In this document: in pieces, positions 51,636 to 60,321 of the stretch
Layout of the letters: the number at the start of each line of letters is the position of its first letter
Numbering within the stretch: the first letter of the stretch is position 1
Origin: Rhizobium mongolense subsp. loessense
GTDB taxonomy: Bacteria; Pseudomonadota; Alphaproteobacteria; Rhizobiales; Rhizobiaceae
DNA length: 64,000 bases
Assembly (NCBI RefSeq): GCF_900099775.1
Contig: NZ_FMTM01000005.1
Location: forward strand, 310,001-374,000
Direction: 5' to 3'
Notes under the pieces: model-generated
What the model was told of the DNA's origin: nothing
The model's input: the letters and a program-made list of their open reading frames with translations, nothing else
The model's database searches: none
Made by a program: the position numbers and the translations under genes

Positions 51636-52928
51636 ATGAATCTCAAGTCCTATGTAACGGGCGCCGCGCTTGGCGTCGTCATGGCGGCGTCAGCCGCCTT
51701 CCACGGAGCCGCTGCCGCCGACGACACGATCAAGGTTGGCGTTCTGCATTCGCTCTCCGGTACCATGGCCATCTCCGAAACGACGCTGAAAGACGCCATG
51801 CTGATGCTCATCGATGAGCAGAACAAGAAGGGCGGCCTTCTCGGCAAGAAGCTCGAAGCGGTTGTCGTCGATCCAGCCTCCGATTGGCCGCTGTTTGCCG
51901 AAAAGGCACGTGAGCTGATCGAAAAGGACAAGGTTGCGGCCGTCTTCGGTTGCTGGACCTCGTCTTCGCGCAAATCGGTCCTGCCGGTTTTCGAAGAGCT
52001 GAACTCGTTGCTCTTCTACCCGGTTCAGTATGAAGGTGAAGAGTCTTCGCGCAATATCTTTTACACGGGCGCTGCTCCGAACCAGCAGGCGATCCCGGCC
52101 GTCGACTACCTGATGGAAAAGGAAGGTGTAAAGCGCTTCGTGCTTGAAGGCACCGACTACGTCTATCCGCGCACCACCAACAAGATCCTGGAAGCCTACC
52201 TCGTATCCAAGGGCATTCCGAAGGAAGACATTATCGTCAACTACACGCCGTTCGGCTTCTCCGACTGGCAGACGGAAGTCTCCAAGATCAAGGAATTCGG
52301 CTCGTCCGGTAAGAAGACCGCCGTCGTCTCCACCATCAACGGCGACGCCAACGTTCCCTTCTACAAGGAACTCGGCAACCAGGGCATCAAGGCAACCGAC
52401 ATCCCGGTTGTCGCCTTCTCGGTCGGCGAAGAAGAGCTTGCCGGTCTCGACACCAAGCCGCTCGTCGGTCACCTCGCAGCCTGGAACTACTTCGAGTCGG
52501 TCGAAAGCCCGGCCAACAAGAAGTTCATCAAGGAATGGCACGCCTTTACCAAGAACGACAAGCGCGTGACCAACGACCCGATGGAAGCCGCCTATATCGG
52601 CTTCAACGCCTGGGTTAAAGCTGTTCAGGCTGCCGGAACGACCGATACCGACAAGGTTCTCGACAGCATCATCGGCACCACGGTCCCGAACCTCTCTGGC
52701 GGCTATGCCACCGTCATGCCGAACCACCACATCACCAAGCCGGTGCTGATCGGCGAAATCCAGGCTGACGGCCAGTTCGAAATCGTCCAGGAAACCTCAG
52801 CCGTCGTCGGCGACGAATGGTCCGACTTCCTGCCGGACTCCAAGGACCTGATCTCCGATTGGCGCAAGCCCATGAACTGCGGCAACTTCAACGTTGCAAC
52901 GGGCAAGTGCGGCGGCAAGGGCTCCTGA
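51636..52928 (+). CDS. urtA: Urea ABC transporter periplasmic binding protein UrtA
   Basis: The 430-residue protein captures urea in the periplasm. A signal peptide (about 1-29, ending AAAA) precedes the type I binding-protein fold that starts DDTIKVGVLHSLSGTMAISE. The urea-specific AGGC-like features are AVFGCWTSSSRKSVLPVFEE and LLFYPVQYEGEESS. The C terminus has the Cys pair in NCGNFNVATGKCGG. It is the first gene of urtABCDE. Confidence 0.95.
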   Translation: MNLKSYVTGAALGVVMAASAAFHGAAAADDTIKVGVLHSLSGTMAISETTLKDAMLMLIDEQNKKGGLLGKKLEAVVVDPASDWPLFAEKARELIEKDKVAAVFGCWTSSSRKSVLPVFEELNSLLFYPVQYEGEESSRNIFYTGAAPNQQAIPAVDYLMEKEGVKRFVLEGTDYVYPRTTNKILEAYLVSKGIPKEDIIVNYTPFGFSDWQTEVSKIKEFGSSGKKTAVVSTINGDANVPFYKELGNQGIKATDIPVVAFSVGEEELAGLDTKPLVGHLAAWNYFESVESPANKKFIKEWHAFTKNDKRVTNDPMEAAYIGFNAWVKAVQAAGTTDTDKVLDSIIGTTVPNLSGGYATVMPNHHITKPVLIGEIQADGQFEIVQETSAVVGDEWSDFLPDSKDLISDWRKPMNCGNFNVATGKCGGKGS

Positions 52929-53047
52929 GTACGAACCCGATCCGTTGACTGCCTGAAGCCTTCCGTCCGGATCCCTTGTCCGGGCGGAAGCTCCGTCCCG
53001 AGCGATTGCTGCCTCAAGGCCAACGACAAGCCAGGCGAGAGAGCCCC

Positions 53048-54667
53048 ATGTTTCGCGCCATCAAGATTTTCCTTTTGACGATCTGCCTTGCCCTGCCGGC
53101 CTTCGCCACGGCGCTCGAGGCGCAGGACGATATCCACGCCCTTGTCGATGCACTCGGCGCCGGTGGCTTTCCGGAGCGCGAAGCCGCCATCAAGGCTCTT
53201 GTGGCTTCAGGAGATCCGCATGTCGGCCAGATCCTGCAGCAGCTGGGTGACGGCAAGCTTTACGTGAACTCCGAAGAAGGCGGCCCCGTTCTCCTGCAGG
53301 GTGGCACAGACGACGAGCCGACCTATTCCGACCCGATCACCGGCGAAGCTATCGCCGATATCGATCCGGACTACATGTCCAAGGTCAAGATCAACAATTC
53401 CCTGCGCGGCGTGATCGCCAGCGCCATGAGCACGCTGACGCTGCTGAGCCCGGACCGTTCCGCACGGCTTTCCGCCGCTCAAGGGCTGCTGAAAGATTCC
53501 GACCCTTCCAACCTTGAGCTTCTGAACTCGGCGCTCGCCGATGAAAAGGATGCTGAAATCAAGAACACGATGGAAGCGGCCCGCGCCGTCATGATGCTCA
53601 AGAGCGATGTCAGTGCCGAAGACAAGAAGGCGGCGATCGATACAATCGCGGCGCGCGGCGACCGCAATGCGCTCACCATCCTGACCACCGCGATGGAGAC
53701 TGCACCCGACGATCTGAAGGCCAACATCGAGGCCAACATCGCCGGTATCAAGCGCAATCTGGCGCTCTGGGATATCGTTCAGAACGTCTGGTACGGCCTG
53801 TCGCTCGGCTCGGTGCTGCTGCTCGCGGCAATCGGGCTTGCCATTACCTTCGGTGTCATGGGCGTCATCAACATGGCGCATGGCGAAATGGTGATGATCG
53901 GCGCTTACACCACCTATGTCGTGCAGGAACATATCGCATCGAACTTTCCCGAGCTCGCAACCTATTCGCTGGTGATTGCGGTTCCAGCGGCCTTCATCTT
54001 CACCGGCTTTGTCGGCCTCGTCATGGAGCGCATGGTCATCCGCTATCTCTACGGCCGCCCGCTCGAAACGCTGCTTGCGACATGGGGTGTGTCCCTCATC
54101 CTGCAGCAGGCGGTGCGCACGATCTTCGGTCCGACCAATCGCGAAGTGCGCAATCCAAGCTGGATGTCCGGCGCCTTCGAGCTCGGCGGGCTGTCGATCA
54201 CCTGGAACCGCATGTGGATCATCGTCTTTTCAATGATCGTCTTCGTGACTTTACTGCTGCTCCTGAAGCGCTCCGCCTTCGGCCTGCAGATGCGCGCGGT
54301 CACGCAGAACCGCCGCATGGCGTCGTCCATGGGCATCCGCACCGGCTGGGTCGATGCCTTCACCTTCGCGCTCGGCTCCGGCATCGCCGGCATGGCGGGT
54401 GTGGCGCTTTCGCAGATCGACAACGTCTCGCCGAACCTTGGACAGAGCTACATCATCGACAGCTTCATGGTCGTGGTCTTCGGCGGCGTCGGCAATCTTT
54501 GGGGCACGCTGGTGGGTGCGTTGTCGCTCGGCGTGGTCAACAAGTTCCTTGAGCCCTTCGCCGGCGCAGTGCTCGGCAAGATCCTCGTGCTCGTCCTCAT
54601 TATCCTCTTCATTCAGAAGCGTCCGCGTGGGCTCTTCGCACTCAAAGGAAGGGCGGTGGAAGCATGA
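53048..54667 (+). CDS. urtB: Urea ABC transporter permease UrtB
   Basis: The 539-residue permease has a signal peptide (about 1-25) and a periplasmic N-terminal domain (about 26-235) with HEAT-like helical repeats, peculiar to UrtB. A LivH-like permease domain follows (about 245-535), opening with NVWYGLSLGSVLLLAAIGLAITFG. The ATG at 53048 is chosen because it begins the signal peptide; an upstream GTG-type extension to 52976 is not hydrophobic. The stop overlaps the urtC start (ATGA). Confidence 0.93.
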   Translation: MFRAIKIFLLTICLALPAFATALEAQDDIHALVDALGAGGFPEREAAIKALVASGDPHVGQILQQLGDGKLYVNSEEGGPVLLQGGTDDEPTYSDPITGEAIADIDPDYMSKVKINNSLRGVIASAMSTLTLLSPDRSARLSAAQGLLKDSDPSNLELLNSALADEKDAEIKNTMEAARAVMMLKSDVSAEDKKAAIDTIAARGDRNALTILTTAMETAPDDLKANIEANIAGIKRNLALWDIVQNVWYGLSLGSVLLLAAIGLAITFGVMGVINMAHGEMVMIGAYTTYVVQEHIASNFPELATYSLVIAVPAAFIFTGFVGLVMERMVIRYLYGRPLETLLATWGVSLILQQAVRTIFGPTNREVRNPSWMSGAFELGGLSITWNRMWIIVFSMIVFVTLLLLLKRSAFGLQMRAVTQNRRMASSMGIRTGWVDAFTFALGSGIAGMAGVALSQIDNVSPNLGQSYIIDSFMVVVFGGVGNLWGTLVGALSLGVVNKFLEPFAGAVLGKILVLVLIILFIQKRPRGLFALKGRAVEA

Positions 54668-55827
54668 TTACGGCCTTCCTTCTCCGGTCTCTCGATCGCA
54701 AGATTTCCATTGCCATCGCCATCCTGCTCATGGTCGCCGTGCTGGTGCCGGTTCTGAACCTCATGACAGGTCCGGAGAACCCGTTGCATATCCCGACCTA
54801 CATCATGGCGCTGTTCGGCAAATACCTCACCTATGCGCTGCTGGCCTTGGCCCTCGATCTCGTCTGGGGTTTCTGCGGCATCCTTTCGCTCGGTCACGGC
54901 GCCTTCTTCGCGCTCGGCGGTTACGCGATGGGCATGTATCTGATGCGTCAGATCGGGTCGCGCGGCGTCTATGGCGACCCGATCCTGCCCGACTTCATGG
55001 TGTTCCTGAACTGGAAAGAACTGCCCTGGTTCTGGTACGGCTTCGACCAGTTCTGGTTTGCAGCGCTGATGGTGCTGCTGGTACCTGGGCTGCTCGCCTT
55101 CGTCTTCGGCTGGTTCGCCTTCCGTAGCAGGGTCAACGGTGTTTATCTATCGATCATCACCCAGGCGATGACTTATGCGCTGCTGCTTGCCTTCTTCCGC
55201 AACGACATGGGCTTCGGCGGCAATAACGGCATGACCGACTTCAAGGACATCCTCGGCTTCAACGTGCAGGCCGACGGAACGCGCGCAGCACTCTTCGCCG
55301 CGACCGCAATCCTGCTGGCGCTGTCGCTGCTGATTGCTTCGGCCATCGTGCGTTCGAAATTCGGCAAGGTGCTGGTCGGTGTGCGCGATGCGGAAAGCAG
55401 AACGCGCTTCCTCGGCTACCGCGTCGAACACTTCAAACTCTTCACCTTTGTCGTCTCGGCGATGATGGCGGGCATTGCGGGCGCGCTCTACGTGCCGCAG
55501 GTCGGCATCATCAATCCCGGAGAATTCGCACCGGCAAACTCCATCGAGGTCGTCATCTGGACGGCCGTCGGCGGCCGCTCGACGCTGATCGGTCCGATCA
55601 TCGGTGCGATTCTGGTCAATGGCGGCAAAACAATCTTCACCGGCCTTTTTCCTGAGTTCTGGCTCTTTGCACTCGGCGGCCTCTTCGTTGCCGTCACGCT
55701 GTTCCTGCCGAAAGGTATCGTCGGCACGATCGCCCCATACCTCGGCAGGAAGAAGCCGAGGACGGAAACCGCGCCGCCTGCTTTTCAGGAAGAAGGCGCC
55801 GATGCAAAAATCCAGGCAGCGGAGTGA
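54664..55827 (+). CDS. urtC: Urea ABC transporter permease UrtC
   Basis: The 387-residue LivM-type permease has about ten hydrophobic helices. Key segments are ALDLVWGFCGILSLGHGAFFALGGYAMG (about 61-88) and the EAA loop GVRDAESRTRFLGYRVEHFKLF (about 239-260). The C terminus is Glu/Ala rich. It pairs with UrtB and starts inside the last codons of urtB. Confidence 0.95.
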   Translation: MITAFLLRSLDRKISIAIAILLMVAVLVPVLNLMTGPENPLHIPTYIMALFGKYLTYALLALALDLVWGFCGILSLGHGAFFALGGYAMGMYLMRQIGSRGVYGDPILPDFMVFLNWKELPWFWYGFDQFWFAALMVLLVPGLLAFVFGWFAFRSRVNGVYLSIITQAMTYALLLAFFRNDMGFGGNNGMTDFKDILGFNVQADGTRAALFAATAILLALSLLIASAIVRSKFGKVLVGVRDAESRTRFLGYRVEHFKLFTFVVSAMMAGIAGALYVPQVGIINPGEFAPANSIEVVIWTAVGGRSTLIGPIIGAILVNGGKTIFTGLFPEFWLFALGGLFVAVTLFLPKGIVGTIAPYLGRKKPRTETAPPAFQEEGADAKIQAAE

Positions 55828-55833
55828 GCGGCT

Positions 55834-56589
55834 ATGATCCCGGATATCAAACCCAACAGCGTGCTCTACCTCAATAATGTTTCGGTTTCCTTCGACGGCT
55901 TCAAAGCGCTGAACTCGCTTTCGATCGTCATCGAGCCCGGCGAGCTTCGCGCCATCATCGGCCCCAACGGCGCCGGCAAGACGACGATGATGGACATCAT
56001 CACCGGCAAGACGCGGCCGGATGAGGGCGAGGTTTATTTCAACGGCGAGATCGACCTCACGAAGAAAGATGAAGCCGATATCGCCCAGCTCGGCATAGGC
56101 CGCAAATTCCAGAAGCCGACGGTCTTCGAAAGCCATACGGTCTGGGACAATCTGGAGCTCGCGCTCAATCGCAAGCGCGGCGTGTTCCCGACACTCTTTT
56201 ATCGCCTCTCGTCCGACGACAAGGCTCGCATCGAGGAAATCCTTAAGACCGTGCGGCTGACGCATCGTAGCAACGAGCTGGCAGCCAGTCTGTCTCACGG
56301 GCAGAAGCAATGGCTGGAGATCGGCATGCTGCTCGCACAAGAGCCGAAGCTGTTGCTTGTCGACGAGCCGGTTGCCGGTATGACCGATGCCGAAACGGTG
56401 GAGACGGCGATCCTGCTCCGGGAAATCGCCAAGACTCGCTCCGTCGTCGTCGTCGAACACGACATGGGCTTCATTCGCGACCTTGGCGTCAAGGTGACCT
56501 GCCTGGCGGAAGGCTCCGTGCTTGCCGAAGGGTCGATCGATTTCGTGAGTTCCGATGCGAAGGTGATCGAGAATTATTTGGGGCGGTGA
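55834..56589 (+). CDS. urtD: Urea ABC transporter ATP-binding protein UrtD
   Basis: The 251-residue ATPase has Walker A GPNGAGKTT (about 44-52), a signature loop with LSHGQKQWLEIGMLL in place of LSGGQ, and Walker B LLLVDEPVAGMTD. The EHDMGFIRDLG switch follows. The SHGQKQWLEIGM variant is typical of UrtD. It follows urtC by 6 bases. Confidence 0.95.
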   Translation: MIPDIKPNSVLYLNNVSVSFDGFKALNSLSIVIEPGELRAIIGPNGAGKTTMMDIITGKTRPDEGEVYFNGEIDLTKKDEADIAQLGIGRKFQKPTVFESHTVWDNLELALNRKRGVFPTLFYRLSSDDKARIEEILKTVRLTHRSNELAASLSHGQKQWLEIGMLLAQEPKLLLVDEPVAGMTDAETVETAILLREIAKTRSVVVVEHDMGFIRDLGVKVTCLAEGSVLAEGSIDFVSSDAKVIENYLGR

Positions 56590-56662
56590 GGATGTTTGAT
56601 CTGTTTGTCGTTGGCAGGGCTCTGACCCTTCCCCAACCCGCAACGCGCCAGGAGGCGGCCTC

Positions 56663-57358
56663 ATGCTGACAGTCGAAAACGCAAACCTGCACTACGGCGC
56701 TGCACAAGCGTTGCGCGGCATCTCGATCAAGGCGGAGATGGGTAAGATCACTTGCGTGCTGGGGCGGAACGGCGTGGGGAAGAGTTCTCTTCTCCGCGCC
56801 GTCACCGGCCAGCATCTGCTGTCGGCCGGAACGGTGAGCTTCAATGACGTGGCGTTGAACGGCCTGCCGCCTTATGCGCGCGCCAAGCAGGGTATCGGCT
56901 ATGTGCCGCAAGGGCGCGAGATTTTCCCGCTGCTCACCGTCAAGGAAAACCTCGAAACCGGCTTTGCTCCGCTTGGCCGCCGCGACCGCAACATCCCCGA
57001 CGATATCTTCGGCCTCTTCCCGGTGCTGAAGTCGATGTTGTCCCGTCGCGGCGGCGACCTTTCCGGCGGGCAGCAGCAGCAATTGGCGATCGGCCGGGCC
57101 ATGGTGACGCGGCCGAAGATCCTTGTGCTGGACGAACCGACGGAAGGCATCCAGCCCTCGATCATCAAGGATATCGGCCGGGCAATCCGCTACCTGCGCG
57201 ACTCGACCGGCATGGCGATCCTGCTCGTGGAGCAGTATCTCGACTTCTGCCGCGAGCTTGCCGACTACGTCTACATCATGGACCGCGGTGAGATCGTCCA
57301 CGAGGGTTTGGCGGATACGCTCGATACGCCCGAGGCCAGGCGCCACCTGACCGTCTGA
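56663..57358 (+). CDS. urtE: Urea ABC transporter ATP-binding protein UrtE
   Basis: The 231-residue ATPase partner of UrtD has Walker A GRNGVGKSS (about 34-42), with Arg and Val in place of the more usual Pro and Ala, typical of UrtE. The signature is LSGGQQQQLAIGRAM (about 132-146), and Walker B is ILVLDEPTEGIQPS. AGGAGG lies 7-12 bases before the ATG. It is the last transporter gene before the urease genes. Confidence 0.95.
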   Translation: MLTVENANLHYGAAQALRGISIKAEMGKITCVLGRNGVGKSSLLRAVTGQHLLSAGTVSFNDVALNGLPPYARAKQGIGYVPQGREIFPLLTVKENLETGFAPLGRRDRNIPDDIFGLFPVLKSMLSRRGGDLSGGQQQQLAIGRAMVTRPKILVLDEPTEGIQPSIIKDIGRAIRYLRDSTGMAILLVEQYLDFCRELADYVYIMDRGEIVHEGLADTLDTPEARRHLTV

Positions 57359-57373
57359 GCGGCATATGCCGCT
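57358..57373. repeat. 16-base perfect palindrome at the end of urtE
   Basis: AGCGGCAT/ATGCCGCT overlaps the urtE stop codon and is followed by TTTCC. It may be part of a weak terminator between urtE and ureD or a protein-binding site. Confidence 0.5.
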
Positions 57374-57518
57374 TTCCAAGGCAGCTTCCATGTTCTGGGC
57401 ACCGTGTCCGCCGCCGTTCCTTCAAGATCGGCACGCGGCATAAAAATTGCTTGCTTTCAATTATTTGCGGCATTGAATGAGAACGGCCGGGCAAACGGCG
57501 AAGGCACAAGGGAATGGA

Positions 57519-58340
57519 ATGACGATCGCGGCGGCAATCACCAGACCACAAAGGGCACAGGGGCGCGGGCACCTGGCCGCGAAGCTGCTGGACGGGCGGG
57601 CGCGCATCCGCGAACTCTATCAGGAAGGTGCCGCCAAGATACGCCTCCCGGAGACTTTCGATGCTTCCATGGAGGCGGTCATCATCAATACGGCGGGCGG
57701 GTTAACCGGTGGCGACCAGATGAACTGGAGCGTCGTTGCAGGTCCAATCACACGTATCGATGTGACGACGCAGGCCTGCGAGAAGATCTACAAGGCATCC
57801 GCTGGAACGGCCGAAGTCACGACAACGATCGAGGTCGGCGCGAATGCACGGGTCGACTGGCTGCCGCAGGAGACGATCCTGTTCGATCGCGCCTCGCTGT
57901 TCCGCCGCCTCGACGTCGATCTCGACGAGACGGCGGAGTTCCTGGCCGTCGAGGCGATCCTGCTCGGCCGCAAGGCGATGGGCGAGAAGATGGAGACCGG
58001 CCTTTTCCGTGATCGCTGGCGGATTCGCCGCGCTGGTAAGCTGATCCATGCCGAGGAGTTGCGGCTTGATGGCGCCATCGGCGCGCTGACTGCTTGCCAG
58101 CCCGTCCTCAGCGGACAGGTGGCTTTTGCAACGTTGCTCTATGCCGGGCCTCTTGCAGAAGCCTATCTCGCGAGAGTGCGCCCGCTACTCGGCGGACATG
58201 CGGCAGGCGCCAGCGCTTGGAACGGCAAGCTCGTGGTGCGCGCTGCAGCCGCTGACGGCTTTGCCCTCAGAAAAATCCTGATCCCGGTCATTTCCGCCTT
58301 GCGCAACGGTGCGCCTGTGCCGAAAGTCTGGAATCTCTAG
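57519..58340 (+). CDS. ureD: Urease accessory protein UreD
   Basis: UreD (UreH) binds apo-urease and with UreF and UreG delivers nickel. The 273-residue protein starts at the ATG at 57519 preceded by AAGGGAATGG. Family segments are NTAGGLTGGDQMNWSV (about 50-65), TQACEKIYKA and WLPQETILFDRASL. GFALRKILIPVISALRN and LP-type ending close the protein. It heads the urease cluster, 160 bases after urtE. Confidence 0.92.
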   Translation: MTIAAAITRPQRAQGRGHLAAKLLDGRARIRELYQEGAAKIRLPETFDASMEAVIINTAGGLTGGDQMNWSVVAGPITRIDVTTQACEKIYKASAGTAEVTTTIEVGANARVDWLPQETILFDRASLFRRLDVDLDETAEFLAVEAILLGRKAMGEKMETGLFRDRWRIRRAGKLIHAEELRLDGAIGALTACQPVLSGQVAFATLLYAGPLAEAYLARVRPLLGGHAAGASAWNGKLVVRAAAADGFALRKILIPVISALRNGAPVPKVWNL

Positions 58341-58362
58341 TTTCAAAGCAGATGGATCGACG

Positions 58363-58665
58363 ATGAACCTCACTCCGAGAGAAAAAGACAAGCTGCTGAT
58401 CTCCATGGCAGCGATGGTAGCGCGGCGCCGGCTGGAGCGCGGCGTGAAGCTCAATCATCCCGAAGCGATCGCGCTGATCACCGACTTTGTCGTGGAAGGC
58501 GCGCGTGACGGCCGCCCGGTCGCCGAATTGATGGAGGCGGGCGCTCATGTCATCGGCCGGCATCAGGTGATGGAAGGCGTTCCCGAGATGATCCATGATG
58601 TGCAGGTGGAAGCGACCTTCCCGGACGGCACCAAGCTCGTCACCGTCCACGAACCGATCCGCTGA
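58363..58665 (+). CDS. ureA: Urease subunit gamma
   Basis: The 100-residue gamma subunit has the canonical opening MNLTPREKDKLLISMAAMVA. The segments GVKLNHPEAIALI and VMEGVPEMIHDVQVEATFPDGT match the family end to end. The ATG at 58363 gives the standard length. Urease hydrolyses urea to ammonia and carbamate in the cytoplasm. Confidence 0.97.
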   Translation: MNLTPREKDKLLISMAAMVARRRLERGVKLNHPEAIALITDFVVEGARDGRPVAELMEAGAHVIGRHQVMEGVPEMIHDVQVEATFPDGTKLVTVHEPIR

Positions 58666-58675
58666 GGAGGTCGCA

Positions 58676-58930
58676 ATGCTCGAACTTCGTCCGAACTGCG
58701 AATGCTGCGACAAGGATCTGCCGGCGGAAAGCCGCGAGGCGATGATCTGCACTTTCGAGTGCACCTTCTGCGCCGATTGTGCGAGCGATGTGCTCCAGGG
58801 CAAATGCCCCAATTGCGGCGGTGAGTTCACTTGCCGCCCCGTGCGTCCGGCCGCCATGCTCGCCAAATATCCGGCATCGACGAAACGTATCTTGAAGGCC
58901 GAGGGCTGCGTGCCCGTGAAGGCTGCGTGA
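58676..58930 (+). CDS. Cys-rich DUF1272 protein inside the urease operon
   Basis: The 84-residue protein has ten Cys (C8, C10, C11, C25, C29, C32, C35, C44, C47, C53) in CxxC-type pairs, which look like two zinc or metal sites. It then has a basic C-terminal tail. GAGGAGG lies 6-12 bases before the ATG. It sits 10 bases after ureA and 10 before ureB, so it is surely translated with the urease subunits. The family's function is unknown. A role in nickel or zinc handling is only a guess. Confidence 0.85.
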   Translation: MLELRPNCECCDKDLPAESREAMICTFECTFCADCASDVLQGKCPNCGGEFTCRPVRPAAMLAKYPASTKRILKAEGCVPVKAA

Positions 58931-58940
58931 GGACAATAAG

Positions 58941-59246
58941 ATGATCCCAGGCGAAATCATTGCCGCAAGCGGCGACATAGAACTAAACGCCGGTGCGCCG
59001 ACCGTCACCATTGAAGTGTCGAACACCGGCGATCGCCCGGTGCAGGTCGGCAGCCACTACCATTTTGCCGAGACCAATGCCGGCCTCTCCTTCGATCGCG
59101 ACAAGGTGCAGGGCATGCGCCTCGACATCCCGGCGGGCACCGCCGTGCGTTTCGAGCCGGGTCAGACGCGTTCCGTGACACTCATCCCACTCTCCGGCAA
59201 GCGTGAGGTCTACGGCTTCCGCCAGCTCGTGATGGGTAAGCTCTGA
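58941..59246 (+). CDS. ureB: Urease subunit beta
   Basis: The 101-residue beta subunit has MIPGEIIAASGDIELNAG at the start, VSNTGDRPVQVGSHYHFAETN in the middle and AGTAVRFEPGQTRSVTLI. These are hallmarks of UreB. It follows the DUF1272 gene by 10 bases. Confidence 0.97.
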   Translation: MIPGEIIAASGDIELNAGAPTVTIEVSNTGDRPVQVGSHYHFAETNAGLSFDRDKVQGMRLDIPAGTAVRFEPGQTRSVTLIPLSGKREVYGFRQLVMGKL

Positions 59247-59269
59247 GCAGAAAAAGACGGGAGGAGACG

Positions 59270-59683
59270 ATGCGGTTGAATTTGTACCTGACCGGCGCTG
59301 CGGCGGTAATGATCGTGGCTGGCGCCGCGCAGGCCCAGGAGCCGGATTGCAAGAACCCGAAGACGCAAGCCGACATGACTTTCTGCGAGCAGTCCCGATA
59401 CGAGGCGGCCGATACGGCGCTCAACGAGCAGTGGAAGAAGACGCGTGCAGCGCTCGCGGCGACCGACAAGGATCTGGACGAGAAGGATCGCGGAGCCGAA
59501 AAAGCGCTGCTAACCGCGCAGCGCGCCTGGATTTCCTATCGGGACGCCCAGTGCGAGGCTTATGGCTTCCAGGCCCGTGGCGGCACGATGGAGCCTATGC
59601 TGGTCGCAGGTTGCCTTGCCAATCTGAGCGACGAACGCACCAAGCAGCTCAAAGAGCTTTCCGACGCGGTGGGACTGAGGTGA
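59270..59683 (+). CDS. Secreted LprI/DUF1311-type protein in the urease operon
   Basis: The 137-residue protein has a signal peptide (about 1-22, ending AAQAQ). The DUF1311 pattern follows: DCKNPKTQADMTFCEQSRYEAAD, KALLTAQRAWISYRDAQCEA, and a final GCLANLSDERTKQL. The four Cys probably form disulfides in the periplasm. Family members include lysozyme-inhibitor LprI. Its stop overlaps the GTG start of the next gene. A link to urease is shown only by the operon. Confidence 0.85.
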   Translation: MRLNLYLTGAAAVMIVAGAAQAQEPDCKNPKTQADMTFCEQSRYEAADTALNEQWKKTRAALAATDKDLDEKDRGAEKALLTAQRAWISYRDAQCEAYGFQARGGTMEPMLVAGCLANLSDERTKQLKELSDAVGLR

Positions 59684-60318
59684 GCCGCAAGATCATGATC
59701 GTCGGCAATGGGGAAATCGGTGAAGAGGGAGCAGCGGCAATCGCGGCTGCGGACTTCGTCATCCGTTTCAACGAATGTCGCTCCTATGCCGCAAGCCCCG
59801 GCCGCACCGACGTCGTAGCCGTCTGCAACACCGGGCGCCCCGCCAAGGCGATGTTGAGTTCGGATACTTGGCGGACGCACCCGGCCGTCATGGAGGCCTC
59901 GGAAATCTGGAGTGTCCGCGATCCCGAAAAATTCGCCGTCTTGCGGGCGCCGCTCGCCGTTTCGCATCCTGAGCTCGACGACTTTTGCGACGATTATACG
60001 AGTCACTTCAACGTCTTCTGCGAGCACGCTGGCAAGGAACATATAGTCGTTGAGAAAGTGATTCATGAAGCAGTCGACGACGCCCTGGCGACCTTTGATC
60101 CCGCGCCTTATGTCGTTCCGAGCAGCGGCATGATCGCGATTGCCGCGACCTTCCGCAGATTTCCGGAGGTCGAGATCGGCCTTGCCGGCTTCAGTCATTC
60201 CGGCTGGGAGTGGCATCCTTTCGCCGCCGAAAGGCAGCTTGTCGACAGCTACATCGCCAATGGCCGGCTGACGCGCCATCCTGCCGATACGTCTCTTTCT
60301 TCCTCCCAAGGAGCCTGA
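59680..60318 (+). CDS. GT29/sialyltransferase-motif protein of the urease operon
   Basis: The 212-residue product starts at a GTG that overlaps the previous stop (GTGA). It has MIVGNGEIG (6-14) and DFVIRFNEC (25-33), matching the sialyl L-motif pattern, PSSGM (147-151), like the S-motif, and a GFSHSGWEWHPFAAER segment (170-185) in the place of the terminal H...E motif. No signal peptide or membrane helix is seen, so it would be cytosolic. In rhizobia it is annotated as an urease-operon accessory protein. The glycosyltransferase reading is my motif-based inference. Confidence 0.72.
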   Translation: MSRKIMIVGNGEIGEEGAAAIAAADFVIRFNECRSYAASPGRTDVVAVCNTGRPAKAMLSSDTWRTHPAVMEASEIWSVRDPEKFAVLRAPLAVSHPELDDFCDDYTSHFNVFCEHAGKEHIVVEKVIHEAVDDALATFDPAPYVVPSSGMIAIAATFRRFPEVEIGLAGFSHSGWEWHPFAAERQLVDSYIANGRLTRHPADTSLSSSQGA

Positions 60319-60321
60319 CAT

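Noticed and set aside
52976..53047. Extended UrtB N terminus from 52976
   Set aside because: The added residues are basic and would hide the signal peptide that starts at 53048.
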